Origin: Acorus gramineus
Lineage: Eukaryota; Streptophyta; Magnoliopsida; Acorales; Acoraceae
Length of the DNA: 64,000 bases
Reading direction: 5' to 3'
Assembly (NCBI GenBank): GCA_030737835.1
Contig: CM060847.1
Location: forward strand, 4,740,484-4,804,483
In this document: positions 1-9,850 of the stretch, one piece after another
Layout: every line of letters begins with the position of its first letter
Position numbering within the stretch: the stretch's first letter is position 1
Position numbers and translations under genes: made by a program
Notes under the pieces: model-generated
Database searches by the model: none
Told to the model about the DNA's origin: nothing
What the model saw: only the letters and a program-made list of their open reading frames with translations

Positions 1-2
1 CT

Positions 3-452
3 ATTAGTTTATTAGGCAAAGGTAAGAAAAAAGATTATTTCTTTGATTTTGTTTCACAAAGTTCACACACTTCACATGATTCTAGTAGTGGTAGTTCTCA
101 TCTTAATGAACTGTTTAAATATTTAGAAAATGATTGGAAGTCTCTTTTAACTGAAAAGGAGATGGAAAATTTTGATCTCTTGCAATGGTGGAAAGCACAT
201 GAAGTGACATTTCCTGTGCTTTCTATAATGGCAAGAGATTTACTAACTCCTCCAGTGTCTACAGTGGCTTCAGAATCTTCTTTTAGTACAAGTGGGAGAA
301 TATTATCTGAGAGGAGGACCAGGTTGGCAGCAAGTTCACTGGAAGCTCTTATTTGTCTGAAGGATTGGAGTGATGCTGATGAAAGAAATCAAGAATTTGT
401 AGATAGTCTTGAGGTGGATTTTACAAAATTCAACATAGATGATGATCAATGA
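3..452 (+). CDS. hAT transposase C-terminus (partial, 5' end beyond window)
   Basis: The frame is open from base 3 to the TGA that ends at 452, giving about 149 residues of C-terminus; the Met at 162 is internal. It contains the hAT dimerisation region: L-x-W-W-K-x-H near the start, F-P-V-L-S-x-M-A-R-D-L-L, then V-A-S-E-S-S-F-S and the R-x-L-S-E-R-R-T-R-L segment. This domain mediates transposase multimerisation in the family. It resembles the same domain of the hAT at 29486-31504 but is clearly a different family member. Upstream catalytic parts are outside the window, so activity cannot be judged. Confidence 0.85.
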   Translation: MSLLGKGKKKDYFFDFVSQSSHTSHDSSSGSSHLNELFKYLENDWKSLLTEKEMENFDLLQWWKAHEVTFPVLSIMARDLLTPPVSTVASESSFSTSGRILSERRTRLAASSLEALICLKDWSDADERNQEFVDSLEVDFTKFNIDDDQ

Positions 453-885
453 AGATTTCACATATAAATCTTCTCATTGTTGTATTTTTTTAATTTTTTG
501 AAAGGTGAGTTGCAAGTGATTGATAGTTTTAATAGGTGCCAACCTAGTTGGGATGTATTAAAAACTATAGTGATGCAATTATTACTCACTTTTTAATTTT
601 TTGTATTTGTCAATGTATTTTTTAAGAATTGTATAATTTATTTTTATTCATCAATGTACTATTTGTGTATTTTTTATTCATTTTATCATTTATTTAATAT
701 TGTTCATGTACTCAAAGAAATTCAATATTCAATAAAATAAGTATTTGTATTCTTAATTCTTTTTAGTTTTCAATTTTTATAAATGACTTATGTATATTTT
801 TTTAATTTTTTTAATTTAAAGGAACTAGTAAATTAAACATGGAATTAAATATTAAACTTAAAAAATTTTAAAAAAATGGACATTT

Positions 886-1141
886 TAATGGGCCGGCCCG
901 TTGGCCCGTCAATGGCCCGGCCCGTTGGCCCGTCAATAGGCCCGGCCCGTTGGCCCGCCGGGCTAGCACGGCACGGCACGGTGACCCGCCGGGCTGGCAC
1001 GGAGGGCCGTGCTGGGCCGCCCTCCTGCGGACCGTGCCGTGCCGGCACGGCACGGTTACATGAAACGGGCCGGGCCGGCCGGCCCGTTAGCCCGTTAGCC
1101 CGGTAGTTTAGCGGGCCGGGCCGGCACGGCCCGGCCCGTTT
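886..1141. repeat. GC-rich subterminal repeat array of hAT
   Basis: About 250 bp built of short overlapping motifs such as GGCCCGGCCCGTTGG and GGCACGGCACGG in both orientations, in otherwise AT-rich DNA. Arrays of short motifs next to hAT ends are typical transposase-binding regions; binding here is inferred. The open frames across it on both strands are compositional artefacts. Confidence 0.75.
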
Positions 1142-1151
1142 GACACCTCTA

Positions 1152-1159
1152 GTAGTAAC
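1152..1159. repeat. 8-bp target-site duplication of hAT (right copy)
   Basis: GTAGTAAC directly follows the hAT end. The same octamer occurs once, uninterrupted, at 24498-24505 in the duplicated LTR, which acts as the empty site. Confidence 0.8.
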
Positions 1160-1651
1160 AGCTAACAAGGGGAATATTCTTTGATGCTGGAAAAGGACAG
1201 AGTGTCAGAAAAACAGTTATAGGGTGATGATCCCTAGGCGACACATGTTCACAGATCTAGAGGTCACGTGGAGATTCTATACCATGATATAGTCACTCCG
1301 CAAGGCCAAACTCGGCACGCCCCTGTTTGGTATAAAAGAGGGACTTCATCTCCCTCTCAATGTATGCGAGCACTCCCTCTCACTTATTAGTCCTCAAGAA
1401 TTCTAAGTTCTTCTTCTTCCCAAGGAAGACGACTGACTTGAGCGTCGGAGGGGCGTTAGCCGGCACCACACCGGTGCGAGTTTCAGGTACCCGAAAGACG
1501 AAGGAGGACGGCGACTGCGACTGACGCTGAAGGTTTGCCACTGGACATCGTGAATGAGATTCGTCATCAACATCGTCTCGGATCCACAACAAAAGCCTGG
1601 ATCGGAGAAGATCCAACACAAAAGGGGGAAGGCTTGATTTTAGCCCCCACA
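1152..1651 (+). mobile_element. LTR fragment (Ty3/gypsy-type), split by hAT
   Basis: Matches the 3' 500 bp of the solo LTR at 24129-25000. It has a TATA-like TATAAAAG at 1331-1338, an R/U5-like segment with GACTTGAGCGTCGGAGGGG as seen in many plant gypsy LTRs, and the 3' end CCCCCACA at 1651, followed by GTAAT (1652-1656), the same pentamer that flanks the complete copy. The 5' part of this LTR should lie beyond the hAT, left of the window. Confidence 0.8.
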
Positions 1652-1656
1652 GTAAT

Positions 1657-2413
1657 AATGATGATGATAATAATATATGAAGGGTTAGTTTTATTTATGT
1701 ATTATATATATATTATTGATATTAGTGATAGATTGTATTAATTTTGGTGATATAAGTGATTTACATGTGGTATAATGGGTGGGGGCGTGGGGCGGGTTTT
1801 GTCATTGAATCCTAAACTCATCCCATCTCTTCTTCGGATTGAGATGGGTCAGATTTGGGTTTGACATTCAAGAGATTAGACAAGTCTTAATAGACATAAG
1901 CGGAGCTACATGAGGATGACTGTATAGTGGGTGCAGCTTTGACCACTGCCCCATGGGCCATGGCCCCATCCATATTATTAAAACCAAATGATGTTTCATT
2001 GTTTGGTTTAATGAAAAAATAAAAAAACTAGATGGATTACCTATAAAAAAAAAGTGAATAAGATATAGATAAATATTTATAATTAAAAGGTGAAAAAATT
2101 ACAAGTGGACCCCCTGATTTATGAGATGTGATGATAGTTGATTAGACATGTATGTCCTCTTATACCAGTGAAATATATTAGAATGAATGACACAGTTTAA
2201 GGGCATACCTAAATTACAAATATTATCTTAATCTCATACTATTATAACATAGCTATACTCATCTATTATTATATCTATCATATAATAAAGTACATATCTT
2301 TATAAAAAATGAATATACATGCTCCAGTGAATTACAGAGATCCATTTATAAAAATGTGAAAATTTTCAAACGAGATAAGTGGTGTGTCGCTGTGTCGGTC
2401 AAGAATAAAAAAG
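1657..2413. other. Intergenic, repeated sequence
   Basis: No gene seen. The segment around 1925-2040 (GGGTGCAGCTTTGACCACTG onward) recurs at 12376-12490 and 25312-25425, so it belongs to a middle-repetitive family. Confidence 0.6.
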
Positions 2414-2834
2414 GGGTAAATTACATTTGGACCCTCTAAATCCTTTGAACCTACAGAAACACTCTATGAAGTTCTAAAACATGCACTTATACCCTCTATG
2501 ATTTTATCATTTTAATTAAATCATTATCATGTTTTTACTTTTTATTTAACTGTTGTGTTAGTAATATATTCTTACAAAAATTGCATCCTTAATTATGTAT
2601 TTGAATGTCGATTATTGTATTAAATATTCACAAAACATATCTAAAATTAATCCATTGGCTCTTATTTTGGACATCTAAAAAATTAATTAAAGGATAAAAT
2701 AATAATTTTGAAGTACTTTTGTTCCATCTTCACGAAAAATCTAATGGTAGGGGTGTAATTGCTTGTTTTTTAAACTTCATGGGGTTGTTTTTATAGGTTT
2801 CAAAAACTCTAGAGGGTCCAAATGCATTTTACCC
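2414..2834. mobile_element. Small TIR element (MITE-like), copy 1
   Basis: The ends are imperfect inverted repeats: left GGGTAAATTACATTTGGACC, right complement GGGTAAAATGCATTTGGACC. No coding capacity. The flanks are A-rich and the 9-bp duplication is only approximate (7 of 9), so the superfamily is uncertain; the termini resemble small MULE-type MITEs. Confidence 0.65.
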
Positions 2835-2998
2835 TTAAAAAAAAAAACGCTGCATGATTGGAGAATAAGCAGTACTGCATTGAGGAATAAAAAGGAACAA
2901 GCACTGTATTGAGGAATAAGCACCGGCCAGGAGCACCTTCACATTAATCCTCGTGACTTCTTGGGGCACAGAAGGAAACGGAAGCCCTCATCAATCAA

Positions 2999-5120
2999 CT
3001 CGTCAAGTTCAATCACGTGAGGTCATATGCCACACGTCCTCGTCTTATTCGTTCAAATAGAGGGGTTCGGAACTTCTGTTTTAACAAAACAGAGGTTCTC
3101 TGTTTGAACGAATGAGATGAGGGCTTCCGTTTCCTTCCACCGTTTCATCCCAAGGTAAAATCTTTTCATGATTCAGTACTTTTTTTTTTTTTTTTTCTTT
3201 TCCTTTATTTAAACTAGGGATTAAAAAAATTAAAAATGAACATGAAAATATAAACAGATGACTCAATCCCAGATATAAATAATATTCATTATAAATTTTT
3301 TTCTTATTTTCAAAATAAGATTTGGTTAAAGTATCTATTTTTAAATACAAATAATATTCATCAAAGGCCTGATTTTGATTTTTTTTTCTTCTAAATACTG
3401 TGAATTTTTTAAAAAATAAATGGACGAGACACCCAAGAAAAAAAATTCATGTAAATTTATGATTTTTTAGTCATAAAACTATAATATAGATTTAGAAAAA
3501 TGATTAAATTCTTTTTTTTTAGTCACATTAAAAGAAATATTATTTTGAAAAAGAAAAAAAACATTCATCATAATTTATGCCATTCTCAAATACAAATAAT
3601 ACTCATCATATTTCTCATTTTGAAAGTAATATTTGTTTTTACATGACTTTTTTTTAAAATAAATAATTTAATCATCTCTGAATCTATATTATAATTTTAT
3701 TATTACAAAAGCATAAATTGACGTGAATTTTTTTAAAGAGTTATTTTCAAAAATTTTCCAAAACTAAAATATTAAAACTCGAAACTGATTATATGAAAAA
3801 TATGCTTTTACATAAATATAATCAATTTAACAATTATTTTTAAACACGACCACTCTATAACTAGATAATAAATAAAAACTTATTTTTAATTATCCAAATT
3901 CAGAATAAAAAAAAAAAGACTATACAAAGATCTATGCAAGCATGGTTTTTTTTTTTTTTTTGCGTGCATGGGTTTCGTTTAATTAAGAATTTAATTTGTT
4001 TTTATTGTGATTTTTTTAATGTGACTTTTTTTTAAAAAAAGAATTTAATCATCTTTGAATCTATATTATAGTTTTATTGTTGACATAAATTTTTTTCTTG
4101 AGTGTCTTTTCCATTTTTTTTAAAAAAAATCACGCTATTTAGAAAAAAAAATAATTAAAGTCAGAACTTTTATGAATGTTATTTGTATTTGGTAATAGAT
4201 CCTTTAACCAAATATTGCTTTGAAAAATCAAATAAAAACTTGTTAAATATCCAAATTCGAAATAGAAAATAAAAAACAATATATTCAAAGATCCATGCAA
4301 AACAAAAACAACCCATGCAAACATAATTAAAAAAAAAATGCAAACCGAAACCCATGCACGCAAACCAAAACCCATGCACAAAAAAAAAAAAAAAAACCCA
4401 TGCAAACCAAAACCCATGCGTGCATGGATCTTCGTACAGTTTTTTTTTTTTTTCTGAATTTGAATAATTAAAAATAAGTTTTTATTATCTAATTATAGAG
4501 TGGTCTTGAAAATAATTGTTAAATTGATTCTATTGCTGTAAAAACATATTTTCACATAATCATTTTCGAGTTTTTATATTTTAGTTTTGAAATTTTTTGA
4601 AAATAACTCTTTAAAAAAATTCATGTCGATTTATACTTTTATAATAATAAAATTATAATATAGATTCAGAGATGATTAAATTCTTTATTTAAAAAAAAAT
4701 CATGTGAAAAAATATATTATTTTAAAAATAAGAAATATGATGAGTTATTTGAGAATGACGTAAATTATGATGAAATTTTTTTTTCTTTTAAAATAATATT
4801 TGTTTACACGTGACTTTTAATAAAAAGGAATTTAATCATTTTTTTGAATTGACAAGAATTTACGCTTGTAATCCATTTTTAATAATGGAAGTGTTGGTAT
4901 CAGTATCTATATTTTAAAAAAAAAAAATTAAATTAAATAATACAAAGTTAGCTTCAAGGGAAAAAAAAAAAAAAAAAAAAGGGTATTGAATTATGAAAAG
5001 ATTTTCGTTGGATGTAACCCGTCAAGTTCAATCACGTGTGGTTATATGCCACATGTCCTCGTGAGGTTTTTCAAACAGAGAATCTTCCGTTTTTGTTAAA
5101 ACAGAGGTTCCGAACCGTCA
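2999..5120. repeat. Long foldback repeat region
   Basis: An AT-rich segment of about 2 kb in which about 3450-3945 is the inverted counterpart of about 4425-4865, with further short palindromes near 2970-3140. The outer ends also pair (GTTCGGAACTTCTGTTTTAAC near 3065 with its near-complement ending near 5116). A 45-bp direct repeat starting CGTCAAGTTCAATCACGTG occurs at 2999 and 5020. The region separates the promoter of the small gene at 5246 from the duplicated upstream block. It could be a foldback or nested MITE; no transposase is visible. Confidence 0.65.
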
Positions 5121-5124
5121 GTGG

Positions 5125-5155
5125 TTGCAGTGTAAGAGAACAATAAAAAAAAAAA
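5125..5155 (+). repeat. Duplicated fragment of the gene leader
   Basis: TTGCAGTGTAAGAGAACAAT plus the following A-run at 5125-5155 repeats the leader found directly before the start codon at 5216-5245. It lies upstream of the TATA box, so a 91-bp tandem duplication left a leader fragment in the promoter. Confidence 0.75.
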
Positions 5156-5175
5156 GACGGACAGTGACATTCGTC

Positions 5176-5182
5176 TATAAAT
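5176..5182 (+). promoter_or_regulatory. TATA box of small gene copy A
   Basis: TATAAAT, 70 bp before the ATG, within a block CTATAAATTTAGACGCCCAC that recurs at 34844 and, with changes, at 26499 and (minus strand) 15219-15225. Conservation across four copies supports function. Confidence 0.7.
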
Positions 5183-5245
5183 TTAGACGCCCACGCACGA
5201 AACCCTTCTCATCAGTTGCAGTGTAAGAGAACAATAAAAAAAAAA

Positions 5246-5491
5246 ATGGGTGAGAGCAATAAAAATGAGAAGAAGAGTTTGTTCTCTATGATCAAGAACA
5301 AGATCTGCGGGTCCTCCATAGACGAGAAGGCTGCCAAGTTCATCGTCAGTAAAAATCTAGAATGGGCTTCGAATTCCTCGTCAATCCAGGTTCATGAGGC
5401 CGAGGGGCATCGTGTCGGCGATCCGGACATAGACGTGAAGGCTGCCAAGTTCATCGCCGAAAAACGAGAAGAATGGGCTTCTTCTTCGTAA
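5246..5491 (+). CDS. Small basic protein, family copy A (two C-terminal modules, first truncated)
   Basis: Single-exon 81-aa protein of unknown function. The start is ATG 5246, the position conserved in the family, preceded by an A-rich leader. Residues 1-24 are Lys/Ser-rich with E-K-K-S-L-F-S-M-I-K. A module I-D-x-K-A-A-K-F-I-x-x-K-x-x-E-W-A-S occurs twice (about 25-42 and 62-79), joined by a spacer containing S-S-I-Q-V-H-E-A-E-G. No signal peptide or membrane segment is visible. Compared with copy E it lacks 33 bp in frame, removing the front of the first module, and it retains the ancestral start codon that E lost. The body is richer in G+C than its surroundings, as expected of a maintained gene. 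The family resembles small uncharacterised plant proteins; I do not assign a role. Confidence 0.75.
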   Translation: MGESNKNEKKSLFSMIKNKICGSSIDEKAAKFIVSKNLEWASNSSSIQVHEAEGHRVGDPDIDVKAAKFIAEKREEWASSS

Positions 5492-5694
5492 GCCTGTTTG
5501 TTTTCTTATGCATCTATATATAATATGTTTCAGTTTCACTTCCATGCATCTTTTATCAGGAGAAGAATATGTATGAAATAAGATATATAAAATAATATTG
5601 GAACTTCTTGTTGTTGCTGCTGTTGGTTTTTTTTTTTTTTTTTTAATTAAGAATATTTAGACAGACGTGTAAAATGGACCGTGCTGGCACGGCA

Positions 5695-6190
5695 CGTTAA
5701 AAAAGAACACTAGAAATGTGTTATATATAACACATCTAATGGAAAACAGTTTTTAAATAAAGACGTGTTATATATAACACGTCTCTAGTATTAAACACCA
5801 CATAATAATATGATAATGTTCGATTTTTTTTTTTTTTTTTACTATTTGGGCCCTATTTAATACTTTTTATTTTTTTGATTTGTAAGAACAAGATGGGTGG
5901 ATGAGAACATATTTGGATTTGAACCGTGAACATGAAAAAATTTATAATATTGGACAAAAAAAAATGTGTTCCCATCCACTCGCCTTGTTCTTATAAATAA
6001 AAAATTAAAAACAAAAAAAATTAAATAGGATCCAAAAAGAAAAAAAATCAAACATCACTTTATTAGGTTTGTTTAATACTGCCTCCACTTAAAAACTGTT
6101 TTTCGCTGGAGGTGTGTTATATAAAACACATATCTACTTAAAAATTATTTTACATTGGAGGTGTGTTATATATAACACGTTTTTAGTGTT
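5695..6190. mobile_element. Foldback MITE with repeated palindromes, copy 1
   Basis: Just downstream of gene A. The 16-bp palindrome GTGTTATATATAACAC occurs at 5718-5733, 5765-5780 and 6163-6178, and a variant at 6114-6129, two on each side of a central inverted repeat (about 5875-5915 with 5965-5995, built on TAAGAACAAG and its complement). No coding capacity. A second copy lies at 35395-35890 and a partial one at 37871-38025. Confidence 0.7.
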
Positions 6191-6227
6191 AATCAAATAA
6201 TAATAAAAAAAAACAGCACCCAGGTGG

Positions 6228-6600
6228 ATGTTGTTTTTATACCGCCGACTGACGTTCTCCTCAAGGATCCAAAGGCTGCCCATAGCTCTTCAAGAGACTG
6301 AAAAGAGGTCTAAAGGCCGGTGTGTGCCCCAACTGCGTCCTAGAACTCTTTCGGCATCGGACAAGCACAGAATAGGTGGTGAATGTTCTCCAAAAGGTCT
6401 ACCTTGCACGGTAAACTTTTGTTAGAAGGCGTTTAAGTGACAAGAACCAAATAAACACCTTATTCTTCAACGGGACTTTCATCCTCCAAATTTGGTTGAA
6501 AAGTGCACAAGTAAAAGTGCTGCCGGCACAGTGGACTTTCTTATCATGAAGGTGCATTAACCCCATAACATGACAACATAACATTCAAACGAAGTTTGTA
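6228..6600 (-). pseudogene. LINE reverse-transcriptase zinc-binding domain fragment, copy 1
   Basis: On the minus strand residues I-W-R-M-K-V-P-L-K-N-K-V-F-I-W-F-L (from about 6490) followed by R-L-L-T-K match the start of the zf-RVT domain of plant L1-type LINEs. Continuing past a frame break, S-L-E-E-L-W is shared with the better-preserved fragment at 59941-60363. It contains stops and is non-functional. A duplicate lies at 38045-38400. Confidence 0.7.
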
Positions 6601-8140
6601 CTATCAGACAAAGGCACCGATTCCTTTAATTTTCAGATAAAGCTAGGTAGCTTTATGTTTATAAAGAACGTTTTACTTAAAGCTTAGGCATACATGTTAA
6701 GTTCATTGTATGGTACTGTGATGTTGTTCAAACAACGTAACGAACATATCAGGGATCCCGGATAGCTCGAAAGAGGTTCAAACACTGTCTCATTATCTCG
6801 AAGAAAATTCTATCGTACACTTTCGAATCATATATAACACTTTCGAAACACCTTTCGTTTTCTTTTTTTTTTTTTTTTTTGTCATATACCCCATGACTAA
6901 TAACAATCATCATTGTTGGACCGACCGTCAACGCATTATGCAAAATCAAAGAATAAAAAAAAATAAAAAAGAAAATACCATAAGATCATGATATCCGTTG
7001 ATTAATCCACGTATATCATTAGGTCTTAATCCCTCATCGACCTCACCAATCACCTTTTCTTTTACAATTAATTATCCCCCTCCCCTCCACAAAAAAAAAA
7101 AAACCCAACAAAGATATAGTCTGCAGTCGGCACACAGTTACAAATCCCACTTTTTGACATCTTGTCTAGGTATCTTGAAAAACATAAATTTTTAATTTTT
7201 TTGTTTCTTTTTTAGTGTATCTAATTATTCCTCGTATCAATTTCTATATCTAAAAAAACCCTTTTTTTTTTTTTTGTTCCATTAACCGTTCCACGATCGG
7301 GAATTGTCAATCCTCTCTAAAAAACATAATTTTTATTTATGTATTGTCATGTTTTTGTGAATCATTAATGTGAAATTTGATATATTGTTTTAAAATATAA
7401 TAATTGTCTTTCAGAATTATTTAGTTATATGTTTTGTGTGAATGCCTTTATTTCATTTTGTACATATTCGTTTTTTAATCTATGCTATTGAAATTAAAAA
7501 TATATATATACTGATATAACTTTAGAATATATTTATATAAGTCACATTAGGCCCCCCTTTATAAGAATCCTGGCTCCACCACTGGATATATTAGTGTATG
7601 TCGGGGTTTGTAAAAATGTTTTTTAGATATTGAATAACTTGAATCAAATATTTTATATGAAGTTTATATTAGAGAAAAACTGACATGCATAGATGTTGTT
7701 CAAAACCATATATGTATATGTGTATGTATGCATGTGCTTTTCATATTTGAGAAATATGATATGGAATTTTTACTAATGATTTTCTATTATATCACGTGCC
7801 TTTGCACTTGCAAAAAAAAAAGAGTATTTATTTTTTTATTTGTTTCACTTTATAGATTGCAGCCAACCATACCTAATGGAAAAATGTTAGACTCAATCAT
7901 TTTTACCAATCAAAACTCATATCATACATGTTTTATTTTTTCTTAAATAGTGAATTTCATCTAATGAGGTATATCCTTTGATAAAAAGTGTATATTGCTC
8001 CATTTCAATTCATTTTTAGTAGTTTAAGAAAATATTTAATGAGGTATATACATCATCATCTGACGAGATATATGTTTCATTGGATTTCTCACGGGATATA
8101 AAAGGCTGTATTTTGGACTGTAAAATAATCTGAGTGTAAC
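6601..8140. other. Intergenic part of duplicated block A
   Basis: No gene seen. Nearly all of it recurs at 38400-39850 with small indels. The stretch near 7550-7590 (GGCTCCACCACTGG) looks like the end of a DNA transposon, but I cannot find its partner end. Confidence 0.6.
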
Positions 8141-8400
8141 AGCGCCCTACCTAATGTCCCCTTTTTTTTAATGTACAATTCAAATATGCCCCTCTAATTG
8201 TTATTATAATCCAATGTGATATATAGTTATATAGATTATAATCCAACGTGATATATTAGTTATACATTAACTAATCATTGACAAGTGATTAAACAAATAG
8301 TCACATATTAATTAATAATTACCAAGTGATTTAACAAATGGTATCACCATGAGGAAACGATAGGGTTTTCTCTTGTGATAAACTCTTTTATAAGTCGGGA
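8141..8400 (+). repeat. Conserved upstream block of the gene cluster, copy 1
   Basis: Starts with GCGCCCTACCTAATG and includes TATAATCCAATGTGATATA and CATTGACAAGTGATTAAA. Related copies occur at 22271-22545, 33195-33625, 39825-39908 with an inverted remainder at 40266-40429, and diverged at 55125-55345. It lies upstream of family genes and marks the ancestral duplicated unit. No coding potential. Confidence 0.65.
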
Positions 8401-8740
8401 ATACCCAACTATATATTATTATATAATCCAATAATGATTTTTAGATTCTAATTTGTAGATTTCATTGCAAGTCCCCGTGAAGTGACAAAGATTAAAATTC
8501 TTAACTTACCTTTCCATGTAATTTGTGTAAGGTGGTTACGATTCAATTGAATTTGAAAACATGGCTTTCTTTAAAAACATCGCTTTACGTGGTGCCTTCT
8601 CCTTCACTCGCGTGCAATGTTGAAGGATGGACTGCATCATCATCTCTGATTTGTGAACAGTTCATCCTAGAATTCAAATTGTTACCATCTGTCAGTGGGT
8701 CCATTGTAGGGCACAAATTGTTTTATGTTGAAGCGTCTAC

Positions 8741-8904
8741 CATAATTTTTTTTTTTTTTTTTGATAGAAAGATCCACGTGGAGCGGATACAACAGACCCT
8801 CAAAAGACTAAGACACCCACGAAGCGATATAACTGAGTTTTGAACTCATGACCTCTCGAACGAGAGGGTGCATCTCAACCAACTCGCTATGCGAGTGGTG
8901 GTGC
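8741..8904 (-). mobile_element. tRNA-derived SINE
   Basis: On the minus strand it begins with a pol III A-box-like TAGCGAGTTGG and a B-box-like GAGTTCAAAACTC and ends CTTTCTATC followed by poly(A), seen as poly(T) on the plus strand at about 8746-8761. An 11-bp direct repeat GAAGCGTCTAC flanks it (8730-8740 and 8905-8915), a target duplication typical of LINE-mobilised SINEs. The tail CTTTCTATC is shared with the fragment at 28362-28491. Confidence 0.85.
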
Positions 8905-8915
8905 GAAGCGTCTAC

Positions 8916-9850
8916 GATTTGCATAGATAGGAATAACTAGAGCTGGAATGTTCAAGGGTCTACACATTTTCTCGCTTAGTTTTTTATATTCTCTAGCGCA
9001 AAGTGATCCTTGGTAAACAACATTCGTAATAAGTCACCTGGATTAAAGATAAAGCGTTGATACATGCAGTCTTTTTTACAGTCCGTTTTGCAGCCCCATA
9101 CGCTTTGATAACTATATGACCTAATTTTCTTTCTTCATTTTTTTACTATAAAAAAAATACACTAATGTATCTCAGTATATACTTCATTTCATATAACAGC
9201 ATACACTTCAAATAGTGAGTGTATGATTTAAAAAAAAAAAATGGGATGGACTGTAATTGGGGCTGTAATGGGGGCTACGTGTATCTTTTTCCTTAAAGAT
9301 AAGATGTCCTCATCATCGGTTTGGCTTCTTTTGTCTACTTCTTTGTGACTTGTTTAAGGTTTTATTTCACATATTTGTTGATATACCATAGATGGCTAGT
9401 GAGTACCTTAATAATTCAGATAATGTGTATCTGAATAATTCAGATACATGTTCACTGTATCTGGATTTCATATACATTTTGTGTTTATGTATGATTTGTA
9501 TAATAGTTTATGTTGTTGTTTACGTATATAATTATGTTTATGTATTTTGTGTATGATTGTGTTTTGTGTTTCATAAACACTAAAATATACATTTTGTGTT
9601 TATGTATGATTTGTATAATAGTTTATGTTGTTGTTTACGTATATAATTATGTATATTGAATCCTTCAGCATATTTTAGTCTTCCATAATCATTTTTCAGC
9701 TCATAAATGATGATTCTAGATACACATAATATGTATCAGAAAAATTTATCTAGCCCAATGAGTTGTATGTTATGTTTGTTCTGATGATTTGATTAATGTG
9801 TATTTAAATAATATTTAATTTTTTTTATCATGTATATTTAAAGATATTTA
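8916..9850. other. Intergenic AT-rich DNA with a direct repeat
   Basis: No gene seen. A unit of about 64 bp beginning ACATTTTGTGTTTATGTATG occurs at 9474-9537 and 9590-9653. Confidence 0.55.

Larger units (their letters stand above)
1..1151 (+). mobile_element. hAT DNA transposon, right part (left part outside window)
   Basis: Three-prime portion of an hAT element. It holds the end of a transposase reading frame, an AT-rich 3' region (453-885), a GC-rich subterminal array and a terminal inverted repeat ending at 1151; read inward on the minus strand the end is TAGAGGTGTCAAACGGGC. The next 8 bp (1152-1159, GTAGTAAC) are the likely target duplication, because the duplicated locus at 24498-24505 has the same 8 bp once with no transposon. 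The left end and the other TSD copy lie upstream of the window. Confidence 0.88.
1152..2968 (+). repeat. Segmental duplication copy 1 (pairs with 24498-26343)
   Basis: Near-identical, collinear sequence runs from inside the LTR through about 1.3 kb of flanking DNA, with only small indels such as a much longer (TA)n in copy 2. Similarity stops at TTGGGGCA (2968 and 26343). Because the flank is shared, the locus was duplicated after the LTR inserted. Confidence 0.88.

Noticed and set aside
845..1168. Overlapping Pro/Arg/Gly-rich frames on both strands
   Set aside because: They lie in the GC-rich subterminal array of the hAT; composition and low-complexity protein show they are artefacts.
1380..1621. 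Frames on the minus strand repeated at 24726-24970
   Set aside because: Both copies lie in the R/U5 part of an LTR; similarity is due to duplication, not to coding constraint.
5695..6190. Regular palindromes considered as a CRISPR array
   Set aside because: Only four units, irregular spacing, AT-rich, and the genome is a plant nucleus; a foldback element fits.
8840..8900. tRNA gene
   Set aside because: A and B boxes are present but no cloverleaf; poly(A) tail and 11-bp TSD show a SINE.
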